Below, in pieces: positions 22,839 through 32,730 of a stretch of 53,647 nt of DNA (positions within the stretch are counted from its first letter, which is position 1; each line of letters opens with the position of its first letter). The position numbers and the translations under genes were made by a program. A model generated the notes under the pieces. It made no database searches and had not been told where the DNA came from. It was given only the letters and a program-made list of their open reading frames with translations. The stretch is from an uncultured Granulosicoccaceae bacterium (GTDB lineage: Bacteria; Pseudomonadota; Gammaproteobacteria; Granulosicoccales; Granulosicoccaceae), in NCBI GenBank assembly GCA_938028465.1, contig CALJAA010000100.1, forward strand, positions 1-53,647, in the 5' to 3' direction.

Positions 22839-23858
22839 ATGGATATCAATAGCTGTCATGCCTTAGTTGTCGATGACGATCCAGCGATTACCGAAATCGT
22901 TAGAGAAGTGCTGCAACAAGACGGTGTGACCGTAACCACTGCCAGTAACGGCATAGAAGCGCTTGAAGTCTTCACTGAGCAGGTGATTGATGTTGTACTG
23001 ACTGACATCCGTATGAATGGCATGAGCGGCTTTGAGCTAATGAAGCGCATTCAATTGCTCGACCCAGCCGTTAAGGTAATTGTCATGACCGGCTACGATA
23101 GTTACGACATGGTACTCAGAGCACTGCAAGCCGGTGCATACGAATATCTAGATAAACCTTTGGATAAGCATCAAGCTATCACGTCATCGGTGACACGAGC
23201 CTACGAGAACGCCCTGTTATACCGTGAGAACGCCAAATTGCTAGAACGCGTCACGATCAGTAATGACAAACTATCAATTGCTAATAAGCGCTTGGTTCTG
23301 CTAAACAAAAAACTCAAACATCTGGCCATAACGGACAGCCTTACGCAACTATATAACCGCCGCTACATCGATCAGGTTATCCGTAGAGAAGCGCAACGAC
23401 GCAATCGCTATCACGATCCGTTATCAGTGATTGTTATCGATGTCGATAATTTCAAGCGCTTCAACGACACCCATGGCCATGATGGCGGAGACCAGGCGCT
23501 TAAAGTCGTTGGTGATGCACTAACCAGTTGTGCACGAAACACTGATGTCGTGGGCCGCTACGGTGGCGAAGAGTTTGTCATAATATTAACTAAAACCCCG
23601 CCTCACAATGCTCGCATTTTTGCTGAGCGTGTACGAGCAAAGATCGAAGCTCAAGTGATTCAGATGGGCGATGAGAACGGACAAATCACCGTCAGTGTTG
23701 GTATCGCTGGTGTTAATGCAGACGATGAGGCAGTTGAAGGAAAATCTTTATTGATTAATGCCGATGATGCACTTTACGAAGCTAAAAATACAGGCCGTAA
23801 CCGCGTTGTGCATTTTAATGATATGCCCGCTAAAGGCGATCTTAAAAAATCAGCCTGA
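22839..23858 (+). CDS. Response regulator diguanylate cyclase (REC-GGDEF)
   Basis: A 339-residue cytosolic protein. The receiver domain (1-125) has the acidic pair DDD at 12-14, phospho-acceptor D56 in LTDIRMNG and lysine in LDKP. A coiled-coil linker (about 125-162) leads to a GGDEF domain with the active signature GGEEF at 242-246. Exactly five residues before it is the inhibitory RxxD site (R233, D236), so product inhibition is expected. It makes c-di-GMP from GTP upon phosphorylation, probably as a dimer. It is divergent from the hybrid kinase and c-di-GMP phosphodiesterase genes, giving opposing outputs from one locus. Confidence 0.94.
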   Translation: MDINSCHALVVDDDPAITEIVREVLQQDGVTVTTASNGIEALEVFTEQVIDVVLTDIRMNGMSGFELMKRIQLLDPAVKVIVMTGYDSYDMVLRALQAGAYEYLDKPLDKHQAITSSVTRAYENALLYRENAKLLERVTISNDKLSIANKRLVLLNKKLKHLAITDSLTQLYNRRYIDQVIRREAQRRNRYHDPLSVIVIDVDNFKRFNDTHGHDGGDQALKVVGDALTSCARNTDVVGRYGGEEFVIILTKTPPHNARIFAERVRAKIEAQVIQMGDENGQITVSVGIAGVNADDEAVEGKSLLINADDALYEAKNTGRNRVVHFNDMPAKGDLKKSA

Positions 23859-23892
23859 TACAACTATCACGCTGATCTAACTTCCTAAACGC

Positions 23893-24747
23893 TTAGTTGT
23901 TGTAAAAATCAACCTGGCAACGAACGCCACTTGGGATAGTGAATTCTGGATTTTCCAGTTTTAGCCGCACACCAAACGTTGCACTAGCAGCATCAGCTAC
24001 AGCATCAATACGTCTAACCTCAGCTTCAAGCGCTTCGTCTTCAAAGCCAGGTGCAAACAACGTTACTTCTGCACGCATACCACTTTCTATTTGGCCAAGG
24101 TAATCAAGTGGAACTATTACCTCTACGTTAAGCGGGTTAAGTTGAGCGATTTTGTACACGGCCTCTCTGTCTACGTACTCACCTGGTTCTTTAAAGCGTT
24201 GTAGCACTGTACCTTCAACGGGGCTCACAATAGAACGCCTATTGAGCGATACGGCAGCGCGATCCACTTCAAGCTCTGCCAATCGCTGGCTTTCCACTTC
24301 TTGCCTGACTTGCAACTTAGCTACACGAGTCTCAGTCTCAACCTGATCCATGTTCTGTTGAGATATCGATGATGTTTTTAGTAGTTGTACGTTACGAACC
24401 CGAGTTCGCTCACCGAATTCGGCAGATGCTCTACGTAGATCTATTTTTGTTGTTTGAGCGGCTAACTCTTCAGCGATTGCTAAGGTTGCTTCTTCAAGGC
24501 CAGATTCCAATCGTGCCATCACAGTGCCAGCACTAACGTAATCACTTCGATCAAAATAAGTGACTGCTAACAGCCCTGGCGTTGCCGCCCCTAAGTCCAC
24601 AATGGCACTAGGCTCAACGATGCAATCCAAATCAGATACGACCTCTTCGGCACTAAATGTAGGTGATACCAACACGATGGCACTGACAAAAGCCGCGACC
24701 AGTGTTTTCTTTCCATGACCAACTTGGTCTCTTAACGCTTTGTTCAT
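23893..24747 (-). CDS. HlyD-family periplasmic adaptor
   Basis: A 284-residue membrane-fusion protein with an N-terminal signal (VAAFVSAIVLVSPTFSAEE). The lipoyl-like half DLGAATPGLLAVTYFDRSDY is followed by a short alpha-helical hairpin rich in E, A and R (about 85-160). The second lipoyl half is SPVEGTVLQRFKEPGEYVDR, and a beta-barrel domain follows. It is the last gene of a three-gene operon with the PqqD-M50-HlyD protein (15 bases upstream). It should bridge the inner and outer membrane in export, but no outer-membrane channel or exporter ATPase gene is adjacent. Confidence 0.87.
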   Translation of the reverse strand: MNKALRDQVGHGKKTLVAAFVSAIVLVSPTFSAEEVVSDLDCIVEPSAIVDLGAATPGLLAVTYFDRSDYVSAGTVMARLESGLEEATLAIAEELAAQTTKIDLRRASAEFGERTRVRNVQLLKTSSISQQNMDQVETETRVAKLQVRQEVESQRLAELEVDRAAVSLNRRSIVSPVEGTVLQRFKEPGEYVDREAVYKIAQLNPLNVEVIVPLDYLGQIESGMRAEVTLFAPGFEDEALEAEVRRIDAVADAASATFGVRLKLENPEFTIPSGVRCQVDFYNN

Positions 24748-24762
24748 CGGTACATCACTCGT

Positions 24763-26886
24763 TTAAACGGTTAGTTGTTTCAGCAATATCTGACGTGCCG
24801 ATCGCCACCAACGCCTGCCGAGCGATTCCGGCTGGTGCTGCAAATTGACGTATGCTCTGCCACCTATCCCAACAGCCCGGCTTTCACTAGGCAGAGATAG
24901 CTCAACATGGAACACGCGCTCAGTTGTTCTTAGTTCTTCACCCTCGGTAGAAGCAACTGCTATGCCGCTACTGCCGTTGTAGGCCAAGGCCGGGCTGGGA
25001 AGTTGGTGATTTCCGGCAGGAACGTGCTGAATCACCGTTGATTGCAAGGATTCGGAGAAATTGTCCGCTAACCGAACTGTGGACTGAGTCACACCTTTAT
25101 CGACCATACCCATGGCGTTTTGATCAATCACAGCACGAACCACCAAATTACTGCCGTCCACCAGAAACGCCAGTAAGTCGCCTTGTTTGATATAGCTTCC
25201 CAATAATGGCTTAGTGCTACTCAATGCCAATACACCAGCCCGATTAGCACGAATTTGTAATGAGTCCTTCCTTTCTTTTAGCATCGCCAATTCAGAATTT
25301 AACGACTTGAGATCAACGGCTAACTGCCTGGCTTCATCTATGTCATTGGTTCTAGCGGCTTGATATTCAACCGTAATAGATTGTTGTTCACTGCTAACGG
25401 CCTTATAACGAGCATCAAGCTTTTCAGATGCCAAAGTGAACAATAAATCACCTGCTTCTACAGCCTCACCCGCTTTAACGTGCTGTGTGTGCAACCTACC
25501 CGTTTCTCCCGCAAACACCTGTGCCTGACTAGGCACCCATACAACGCCTTCCGCTCGAGTACTTGAAGGCAGTGGTAGAAAGGTAATCGTAATGACAATG
25601 GCTGCTACCGCACCTGCACTCTTCATTATTACAGATTGTCTGTTTTGGTTGATCTCTACAGAGCTTCGCAAATAAGCAACTGCTTTGAGTGCAGGTTTGG
25701 CTAACAGCTGATACACGGCGAATGCCGCTAAGGCAAAACCGATAAAAAAATACTGCTTAGCTAAAAACAGGGCAATCGTTAGGGTGATAAACACTCGATA
25801 TAAAAAAGCTGCAGCTCCAAACCCTATCAACCATTTACGTTCGCCTTTAGCAGTACATGGCGTAACAGCCGTTATTACCTTAAACGCGTAACGTCTAACT
25901 AAATAGCGATAATAGGCATTAGCCCGAGTGCCTAAATTGGGAATATCGATTAAATCTTGCAGGATGAAATAACCGTCAAATCGCAATAGGGGATTAGCGT
26001 TAAATAACAGTGTGGATAAAGTGCCGAGTACAACAATAGCAAAGGCGACGTCTCGCAGTAGGCCGGGCTCAACAACGCTCCACACAATAATCGCGAGTGC
26101 AACAGCTACAGTTTCAGCAATAATGCCTGCTGCTGCCGTGATTAAACGGTGAGATCGTTTTTCAAATAACCAAGAATCACTGGCATCCACGTAGGGAATA
26201 GGCATGAGCACTAATAAAGTAATGCCTGCTTCGTGAACGGCGCCACCCCATCGTTTAATGCATATGGCATGCGCAAGCTCATGCCATATTTTTAATAGTG
26301 GAAACAACAAGCCATACCACCACCAATGTGATGGTGAGACAGCCAGATTGCTCCAACTGTTGCGTAAGCCATCGACATTTATCCAAGCGATGAGTACTGC
26401 CAGTAACACAACGGCAACAATACTGTAAGTAAAATACCGGTTAAATAAAATCGACCAACGATGCTGATTTGTGTTTAACCAAGCGTTGGGATCAAGCAAC
26501 GGAAAGCGAATCGCTAAAGGATTTCTCTTGCGCTGCTGCACCATCGAATTATGGATTTTATGCTGAGCAAACAAACGAGTGTGTTCATCTGCACCGCCCA
26601 ACACAATCATGTCGGCCTGCCCTAGCAACTGTAGACACTCAAAAACCTGCAGCGCAGTAGCATCGTCGGCTTGTGCATCTTGTAACATTGCTGCTACCGT
26701 TGTTTCACCATCAAAACCATCTAACCATTGTGCAGCCGTAGCATTTAATCGAACGTGGTCGCCATTGATAGCGTTTTGCAAAAGGATCCACGGCTCGCCT
26801 CGGATCATTAGGTTTTGTCTAACAACGTTTTCAGCAAGCTTTGGCTTGCACTGCGCTAGCTGCTCCAGCGGTATTTGCGCTGTCAT
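24763..26886 (-). CDS. PqqD-like / M50 zinc peptidase / HlyD fusion membrane protein
   Basis: A 707-residue polytopic protein in three parts. Residues about 20-100 resemble PqqD, a peptide-binding domain (DHVRLNATAAQWLDGFDGE). Residues about 150-420 form a site-2-protease-like membrane core with zinc motif HELAH at 202-206 and the partner motif NPLLRFDGY around 298-306. The C-terminal part is an HlyD-like adaptor with lipoyl and coiled-coil regions. M50 peptidases cut substrates inside the membrane. The combination suggests recognition, processing and export of a peptide or protein, with the substrate unknown. It overlaps the upstream HlyD gene by 4 bases. Confidence 0.86.
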   Translation of the reverse strand: MTAQIPLEQLAQCKPKLAENVVRQNLMIRGEPWILLQNAINGDHVRLNATAAQWLDGFDGETTVAAMLQDAQADDATALQVFECLQLLGQADMIVLGGADEHTRLFAQHKIHNSMVQQRKRNPLAIRFPLLDPNAWLNTNQHRWSILFNRYFTYSIVAVVLLAVLIAWINVDGLRNSWSNLAVSPSHWWWYGLLFPLLKIWHELAHAICIKRWGGAVHEAGITLLVLMPIPYVDASDSWLFEKRSHRLITAAAGIIAETVAVALAIIVWSVVEPGLLRDVAFAIVVLGTLSTLLFNANPLLRFDGYFILQDLIDIPNLGTRANAYYRYLVRRYAFKVITAVTPCTAKGERKWLIGFGAAAFLYRVFITLTIALFLAKQYFFIGFALAAFAVYQLLAKPALKAVAYLRSSVEINQNRQSVIMKSAGAVAAIVITITFLPLPSSTRAEGVVWVPSQAQVFAGETGRLHTQHVKAGEAVEAGDLLFTLASEKLDARYKAVSSEQQSITVEYQAARTNDIDEARQLAVDLKSLNSELAMLKERKDSLQIRANRAGVLALSSTKPLLGSYIKQGDLLAFLVDGSNLVVRAVIDQNAMGMVDKGVTQSTVRLADNFSESLQSTVIQHVPAGNHQLPSPALAYNGSSGIAVASTEGEELRTTERVFHVELSLPSESRAVGIGGRAYVNLQHQPESLGRRWWRSARQILLKQLTV

Positions 26887-28736
26887 TGAATTAGCCCTAG
26901 CTTCCAGGCCCAGATACGCAAGCGATCAGTGACCGCGTGAGTGATAACCCATAACAGGCTTCGCGAACCTACTGAGATCTTACCGACACCAGCCATACCG
27001 GGGCGTAATGCATCTGCCTCGCCTAATAGCTCTGCTGGCACTCGAAAAATGCTTTCACCTTGTTCGGCTATAGCCACGGGTAAAACGTTTTCTAATTTGG
27101 CGTCCCACGTAACACCGGGTAATGCTGTCATACGAATTTTGGCGTCTTGGCCTTGTTCAATATAAGCAATATCATGTTCATCAACATCCATTTGCAATCG
27201 GTAGGCATCCTTGGATCCAATCTCGAACAACACATCGCCTTCTTCCACTGGAGAGCCAAGCGATTGCGATAAGTCGCCACTGAGTAGAACACCATCAAAC
27301 GGTGCACGTAGTTCGCTGCGGGCAAGTTGTTGCGCCGCCAGCGCAAGCTCAGCCTCGATGCGCAAAGCATCTGCACGTAAACGACTTAAGGAGATGCGAT
27401 CGTGCGATGCTAAGGCTTGAGCATATTCTTGTTCGTTTTTAAGTTTTTCGCCTTGCCATTTATCAGCCACCAGTTTGAGGTCACGGCCATCCAAAGTCGC
27501 GAGTAGATCGCCCTCCTGAACTATATCGCCGGCTCGAGCGTGCGACGACAATACATACCCTTCTTGAGCGGCAACCAAAACCTGCCGATCAGACGCCTCA
27601 ATAGACGCAGTAACTGTTACGCGATGCGGCACAGGTAATAACAAAGCCGTTATCGCTAAAACACTACAAACAAAGACTAAAAGGTGTTTATCTAAAAATC
27701 GATTTTCACGCACTGACGACACCAAACCCATCGCTTCATCACGCAGCTTGCGTGGTAGCGATCGCTTACTGCGATGCAACATACCCACCATCGCAATGCA
27801 AGGTTTTAGCTCTCCACTTAGCCTGGTAATTTCAATTGGTTTTAGTGATTGTTCTTCTTGCTCAATCAATAACACCACCGCCGCACGCTGGTTTTCACAG
27901 CGATGTATCAACCCGATGATTGCAGCCTTTTTTTTCGATACCTGCAGCGCTTTGTGCGCAGGTAACACATCGGAGGATTGGTTTTCAGAATAGATAGTCG
28001 TTGCGTTTGCGATAACAACTTCATGCATCGCTTGGATAATTTGTTGCGCTGATGCCCGGCGAGAATCAACCTTAGACAAGCCTGACACAGCCAATAATTT
28101 CACTGAACTACCTGTCACTTCACCCGCGGATACGCGAGTCGTGCTAGGTAATGTCGCCACATGATTAACTAATGCCATCGCGACTGATGCAACACTGCCG
28201 TTTTGATCGAAATCAAAGATCATCTTTTGCGACAGTCTTGCCGCATCCAATTGGCTTTTCGGCGCAGTTAGCGGTTTCGGCTCGTGCGTCGATGTACTGG
28301 CTGTCCGTGGTGCAGATGACAGGCCTAACCAACGCGATGCCCACAAAGCAAGTTGCACAGTGGATTGTTTTTGGCGGATATCAAGCTGTTGACTGTCTAA
28401 TAACAGCACCAACTGGTCATCCTGATTGGAACCTAACGGCATCGCCAGTGCTTCGGCACCTTCAGCTCCTGGCAGCGGGCATTGGCAAGGTTCTGCTCGT
28501 GCGACAGCTTGAGCGGCTATCGTGGATAGCCCCCTAGGTAAAGCCTGCTTTTCAGGCCAACCCGCCCGCAATTGCATATCATCAGCCGATACGATGGCAA
28601 ACCAGGCACATTTTGGCAGCATTTCGCTAAGCCAACCCAGCCAAACCATTGCATGGTCAGGCGTAACCGAGCCTAACGAAACACTCGCTCGACTGGTGGG
28701 ATCGCCATTTTTACGGGTATCAGCGCTTAACGCCAT
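26883..28736 (-). CDS. HlyD-family adaptor with large cytoplasmic N-terminal domain
   Basis: A 617-residue protein. The first 340 residues contain no membrane segment and look like a cytoplasmic sensory or GAF-like region; I cannot place it firmly. A single transmembrane helix lies at about 351-368 (HLLVFVCSVLAITALLLPV). The rest is an HlyD adaptor with both lipoyl halves (VLVAAQEGYVLSSHARAGD and LRAPFDGVLLSGDLSQSLG) and a short helical hairpin. It is the first gene of the operon and couples by a 4-base overlap to the M50 fusion gene. Its large cytosolic part could link export to a cytosolic signal. Confidence 0.82.
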   Translation of the reverse strand: MALSADTRKNGDPTSRASVSLGSVTPDHAMVWLGWLSEMLPKCAWFAIVSADDMQLRAGWPEKQALPRGLSTIAAQAVARAEPCQCPLPGAEGAEALAMPLGSNQDDQLVLLLDSQQLDIRQKQSTVQLALWASRWLGLSSAPRTASTSTHEPKPLTAPKSQLDAARLSQKMIFDFDQNGSVASVAMALVNHVATLPSTTRVSAGEVTGSSVKLLAVSGLSKVDSRRASAQQIIQAMHEVVIANATTIYSENQSSDVLPAHKALQVSKKKAAIIGLIHRCENQRAAVVLLIEQEEQSLKPIEITRLSGELKPCIAMVGMLHRSKRSLPRKLRDEAMGLVSSVRENRFLDKHLLVFVCSVLAITALLLPVPHRVTVTASIEASDRQVLVAAQEGYVLSSHARAGDIVQEGDLLATLDGRDLKLVADKWQGEKLKNEQEYAQALASHDRISLSRLRADALRIEAELALAAQQLARSELRAPFDGVLLSGDLSQSLGSPVEEGDVLFEIGSKDAYRLQMDVDEHDIAYIEQGQDAKIRMTALPGVTWDAKLENVLPVAIAEQGESIFRVPAELLGEADALRPGMAGVGKISVGSRSLLWVITHAVTDRLRIWAWKLGLIQ

Positions 28737-28908
28737 GTAGATAATGTCTATCTGCGGTAATTAAGACAACCGTGCAACTAACAAGCCAGCAGAACCGCTA
28801 AACTAGATGGAACGGCACCGATTAGACAGCATTAGCCCTATTCGCAAACTAAATCGATACCCAAACTCAACAATGATGAACCCAAACAAGATTCAAGGAG
28901 CCAAAACC

Positions 28909-30138
28909 ATGCCCGAAGGGTCGCACACCGTCGCCAATCCTGAGAAAGCACGCGCCAAACCGGCAGCGCCGCAATGGGACGATATTGCTCTACTGGATCA
29001 GCAATTAAGCGAAGAAGAACGCTTAATTAGAGATTCCTGTGCCAGCTACTGCCAAGAAAAACTTCTGCCACGAGCCGTTCATGCCAATCGTCATGAGCAG
29101 TTTGATCGCGAAATCATGAATGAATTGGGTGAGCTCGGCATGCTAGGCATGACGCTTCCAGCCGAATATGGCGGAAGTGAAACCTCTTATGTGAGTTACG
29201 GTTTGGCAGCGCGAGAGGTTGAACGCGTTGATTCTGGCTATCGCTCCGCAATGTCAGTGCAATCCTCGCTAGTGATGCATCCGATTTTTGCGTACGGCAC
29301 AGAAGAACAACGCAAGCACTATTTACCAAAGCTCGCCTCTGGCGAATGGGTAGGTTGCTTCGGGCTAACCGAACCCGACCATGGCTCCGACCCCTCCTCC
29401 ATGATTACTCGCGCTACTAAGGTGGACGGTGGCTACGTACTTAATGGCTCCAAAAACTGGATAACTAACTCACCAATTGCAGACGTATGTGTAGTCTGGG
29501 CTAAGTCTGATGCTCACGATAATCAAATAAAGGGCTTTATTGTTGACCGCGATTGCAAAGGCTTAAGCACGCCCAAGATTGAAGGGAAATTTTCGTTACG
29601 AGCATCAACCACTGGCATGATCATGCTTAATGATGCCGAAATAGGTGAAGACAAACTCCTACCTGATGCCCAAGGCCTAGCCGGCCCTTTTGGTTGTTTA
29701 AACCGAGCTCGCTATGGCATTAGCTGGGGTGCCATGGGCGCTGCTGAAGCCTGTTGGCATACCGCCCTGCAATACACCTTAGATCGCAAGCAATTTGGCA
29801 AGCCGTTGGCAGCAACCCAATTAATACAGCGCAAACTGGCTGACATGCAAACTGACATTACGCTTGGATTACAAGGCAGCTTACGCTTGGGTCGGTTATT
29901 AGATAGTGGCCAAGCCTCGGCGGAGTTGATCTCGCTCATGAAACGCAACAACACGGGGCACGCTCTAGACATTGCACGAACGGCGCGTGACATGCTCGGC
30001 GGCAACGGCGTTTCAGATGAATACGGCGTAATAAGACACGTTATGAATTTGGAAGCCGTAAATACTTACGAAGGCACTCACGACATTCATGCATTAATAC
30101 TAGGCCGTTGCCAAACTGGAATACAGGCATTCTTTTAA
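28909..30138 (+). CDS. gcdH: Glutaryl-CoA dehydrogenase
   Basis: A 409-residue acyl-CoA dehydrogenase. It oxidises and decarboxylates glutaryl-CoA to crotonyl-CoA, using FAD and electron-transfer flavoprotein, in lysine, tryptophan and glutarate breakdown. Typical segments are [18 protein letters not shown] (substrate arginine), [22 protein letters not shown], and the C-terminal [15 protein letters not shown] with the catalytic glutamate. I chose the ATG at 28909-28911 because AAGGAG lies 8 bases upstream and length fits the family; an in-frame ATG at 28807 would add 34 unlikely residues. The next gene begins at the last base of its stop codon. Confidence 0.94.
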   Translation: MPEGSHTVANPEKARAKPAAPQWDDIALLDQQLSEEERLIRDSCASYCQEKLLPRAVHANRHEQFDREIMNELGELGMLGMTLPAEYGGSETSYVSYGLAAREVERVDSGYRSAMSVQSSLVMHPIFAYGTEEQRKHYLPKLASGEWVGCFGLTEPDHGSDPSSMITRATKVDGGYVLNGSKNWITNSPIADVCVVWAKSDAHDNQIKGFIVDRDCKGLSTPKIEGKFSLRASTTGMIMLNDAEIGEDKLLPDAQGLAGPFGCLNRARYGISWGAMGAAEACWHTALQYTLDRKQFGKPLAATQLIQRKLADMQTDITLGLQGSLRLGRLLDSGQASAELISLMKRNNTGHALDIARTARDMLGGNGVSDEYGVIRHVMNLEAVNTYEGTHDIHALILGRCQTGIQAFF

Positions 30139-31568
30139 TGGGTGCATTGCCGCAAGAACTCAAACAAGAGCTGATTGGCAAACTGAGTAGTATTGTGAGT
30201 GAGAGTCACCTGATAACAGGTGATGCCTTAAATCAGCGCTCTAGGCATTTTAACGATGCTCGGCCACCCGATGCCTTGGCCTTAGTCACACCAACATCAA
30301 CTGAACAAGTTAGTGAAGTGCTGGCTGCGTGCAATGCTTTAGGGCAAACAGTGGTTACTCACGGTGGCGTGACGGGTTTAGTGGGGGGCGATCATTCATC
30401 TAGTAACGATGTTATTTTGTCGCTTGAGCGTATGAACACAATTGAGGGTATCGATGTAAAGAGCAGCACGATGACTGTTCAAGCTGGCTGTATTCTTGAA
30501 GCGGTGCAAAAAGCAGCTGCCGAGGCCGACAAGTATTTCCCCCTCGATTTGGGTGCGCGCGGTTCATGCACCATTGGGGGCAACATTGCGACTAATGCGG
30601 GTGGATTATCAGTTTTACGCTACGGCATGATGCGCAATCAAGTGCTTGGCCTAGAGGTGGTATTAGCCGACGGTACTGTCATGTCATCGCTTAATCACAT
30701 GCTTAAAAATAATGCCGGATATGACCTTAAGCAGCTATTTATCGGCAGCGAAGGCACACTTGGTGTTGTGACTCGCGCAATATTGCGGTTACAGCCATCC
30801 TGTAGCAGTGTACAAACTGCTTTGCTAGCATTTGATCAATTTAGCCAAGTAACCGATACGTTAGATACATTGTCTAGCAAACTCAATGGTCAGCTCAGTG
30901 CATTTGAAATAATTTGGAATAATTTTTATCGCCTTAGCACTGAAGACGAGCTGTATTCGCATTCACCACCACTCGACAGTGATTACCCTTTCTACGCAGT
31001 GATCGAATCACGTGGCGCTGATGTTGAACAAGATGAGTTGGCGTTTAACCAAGCCTTAGAGAACCTTATAGAAGCCGGTGCTATCACTGATGCAACCATT
31101 GCACTATCAAACCAACAAGCCCGACAAATTTGGGAAGTGCGAGAAAACGTTGAATGCACCAAGCAGTTTGGTGCTAGGTTTCGCTACGACATTAGTCTAC
31201 CGATAGCGAGTATGGATCAGTATATTAAGGATCTAGAGGCTGCACTACTTAAACAATTACCCAATTTAATTTTCGCCGTTTATGGCCATATAGCTGATGG
31301 GAATTTGCATCTGCAGATTTCACCGCAAGATGAAGCTTTGACTGCCAACGCGGAACAAACAACGCAATTACATGACGAAGTAAACCAATTGGTGTACCAA
31401 CCACTACAGGCTTTGGGTGGGTCCATTTCAGCTGAGCATGGTATCGGTACAATAAAGAAAGCTTATCTCCATCTATCTAAGACAGCTGTAGAAGTATCGA
31501 TTATGAAAACATTGAAACAGTCCCTTGATCCTAAAGGCGTGCTTAATCCAGGAAAAATTTTCGACTAA
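30138..31568 (+). CDS. FAD-linked 2-hydroxyacid dehydrogenase (D2HGDH/GlcD-like)
   Basis: A 476-residue flavoprotein with an FAD-binding type 4 domain: VTHGGVTGLVGGDHSS, then LGARGSCTIGGNIATNAGG and IGSEGTLGVVT. The C-terminal FAD-oxidase domain contains VYGHIADGNLHLQ and SAEHGIGTIKK with metal-binding histidines. Members oxidise D-2-hydroxyglutarate, D-lactate or glycolate. Coupling to gcdH (1-base overlap, ATG at 30138) favours D-2-hydroxyglutarate in a glutarate or lysine pathway, but this is inference. Confidence 0.9.
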   Translation: MGALPQELKQELIGKLSSIVSESHLITGDALNQRSRHFNDARPPDALALVTPTSTEQVSEVLAACNALGQTVVTHGGVTGLVGGDHSSSNDVILSLERMNTIEGIDVKSSTMTVQAGCILEAVQKAAAEADKYFPLDLGARGSCTIGGNIATNAGGLSVLRYGMMRNQVLGLEVVLADGTVMSSLNHMLKNNAGYDLKQLFIGSEGTLGVVTRAILRLQPSCSSVQTALLAFDQFSQVTDTLDTLSSKLNGQLSAFEIIWNNFYRLSTEDELYSHSPPLDSDYPFYAVIESRGADVEQDELAFNQALENLIEAGAITDATIALSNQQARQIWEVRENVECTKQFGARFRYDISLPIASMDQYIKDLEAALLKQLPNLIFAVYGHIADGNLHLQISPQDEALTANAEQTTQLHDEVNQLVYQPLQALGGSISAEHGIGTIKKAYLHLSKTAVEVSIMKTLKQSLDPKGVLNPGKIFD

Positions 31569-31590
31569 CTAATTACCTGACAAAGAACCT

Positions 31591-31638
31591 GTCATCCCCG
31601 CGAAGGCGGGCTAGGCGCCCTCCGGGGTGGACCCATGC
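31591..31638. repeat. REP-like palindrome
   Basis: GTCATCCCCGCGAAGGCGGG followed by a second small GC-rich hairpin (GGCGCCCTCCGGGGTGG) and CCATGCC. It matches the repeats at 577-642 and 12206-12369 and lies in the gap after the dehydrogenase gene. Confidence 0.8.
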
Positions 31639-31721
31639 CAATCGAAATAAACAAGCTAACCCAATAAATCACACCGCCCACACCGAAAAAAACAACTAAC
31701 TAAGAAACCCACCACCCCCAC

Positions 31722-32663
31722 ATGCTACAAATCCTTGAAATGGTCACCCCCCTATTCGGGCTTATATTGCTGGGATACATCAGCGGACGCATACAAAAAA
31801 TCACACTAGATGGCCTAGCGTGGATGAATTTTTTCATCGTGTATATCGCGCTGCCACCACTAATTTATAAACTACTGGCACAAACACCACTAGAAGAATT
31901 CCGTAACGCCAGCTTTTTACTAACAACATCACTCTCTACCTTCACCATTTTCTTTTTGTGCTTTTTTATCGCCAAGTTTCGCGAGCAAAACACAGCAAAT
32001 TCAACCGTACAAGGCTTCGCAGGCGCATACGGCAACATTGGTTATCTTGGCCCACCGTTAGCATTGGCTGCATTTGGTCCTGAGGCCGGAGTACCCGTTG
32101 CGTTGATTTTTTGTTTGGACAACACGATGCACTTTACGCTCGCACCGTTACTTATGGCGGTAGGCAATGATAAACGCCCTCACCTACTCGCTATGCTGCT
32201 TGGCATTATCAAAAAAATAGTAACCCATCCTTTTATTTTGGCGACAATAGCAGGCATTGCATCTGCCAGTGTGCAATACCAACCACCTGAAGTGTTTGAT
32301 AGCTTGCTCACGCTATTAGCACAAGCCGCCGCACCATGCGCCTTATTTGTGATGGGTGTTTCCGCAGCGTTACGCCCACTGAAGCGTGTGCCACCAGAGC
32401 TTATTTATTTAGTCCCCATCAAATTGGTCGTTCACCCAGCGTTAGTTTATCTACTGCTCAAACAGATGCCCGACTTGCCCAGCGCATGGTTACATGCCGC
32501 CGTACTCATGGCCGCACTGCCGGCAGCTACCAATGTATTTGTGATAGCTCAACAATATGATGCTTGGGTAGAACGCGCATCCAGTACGGTAGTTGTTTCA
32601 ACGTTCTTTTCGATAGTAAGCTTAACGCTTTGGCTTTATTTGCTGAGTAATGGCTTGCTATAA
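31722..32663 (+). CDS. AEC-family transporter
   Basis: A 313-residue inner-membrane permease of the auxin-efflux-carrier family with about ten transmembrane segments in two halves of five. GFAGAYGNIGYLGPPLALAA corresponds to the first substrate-site crossover, and VLMAALPAATNVFVIAQQY to the second. Bacterial members export or exchange malonate, malate or other small acids. It is a single-gene unit, convergent with the MFS gene. Confidence 0.9.
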   Translation: MLQILEMVTPLFGLILLGYISGRIQKITLDGLAWMNFFIVYIALPPLIYKLLAQTPLEEFRNASFLLTTSLSTFTIFFLCFFIAKFREQNTANSTVQGFAGAYGNIGYLGPPLALAAFGPEAGVPVALIFCLDNTMHFTLAPLLMAVGNDKRPHLLAMLLGIIKKIVTHPFILATIAGIASASVQYQPPEVFDSLLTLLAQAAAPCALFVMGVSAALRPLKRVPPELIYLVPIKLVVHPALVYLLLKQMPDLPSAWLHAAVLMAALPAATNVFVIAQQYDAWVERASSTVVVSTFFSIVSLTLWLYLLSNGLL

Positions 32664-32730
32664 GGTTCAGCAACACAGGTTAACGCCTGCAATGCTTGTC
32701 TGGTAAGCCTCACAGTTAACTCAGAGTCGA

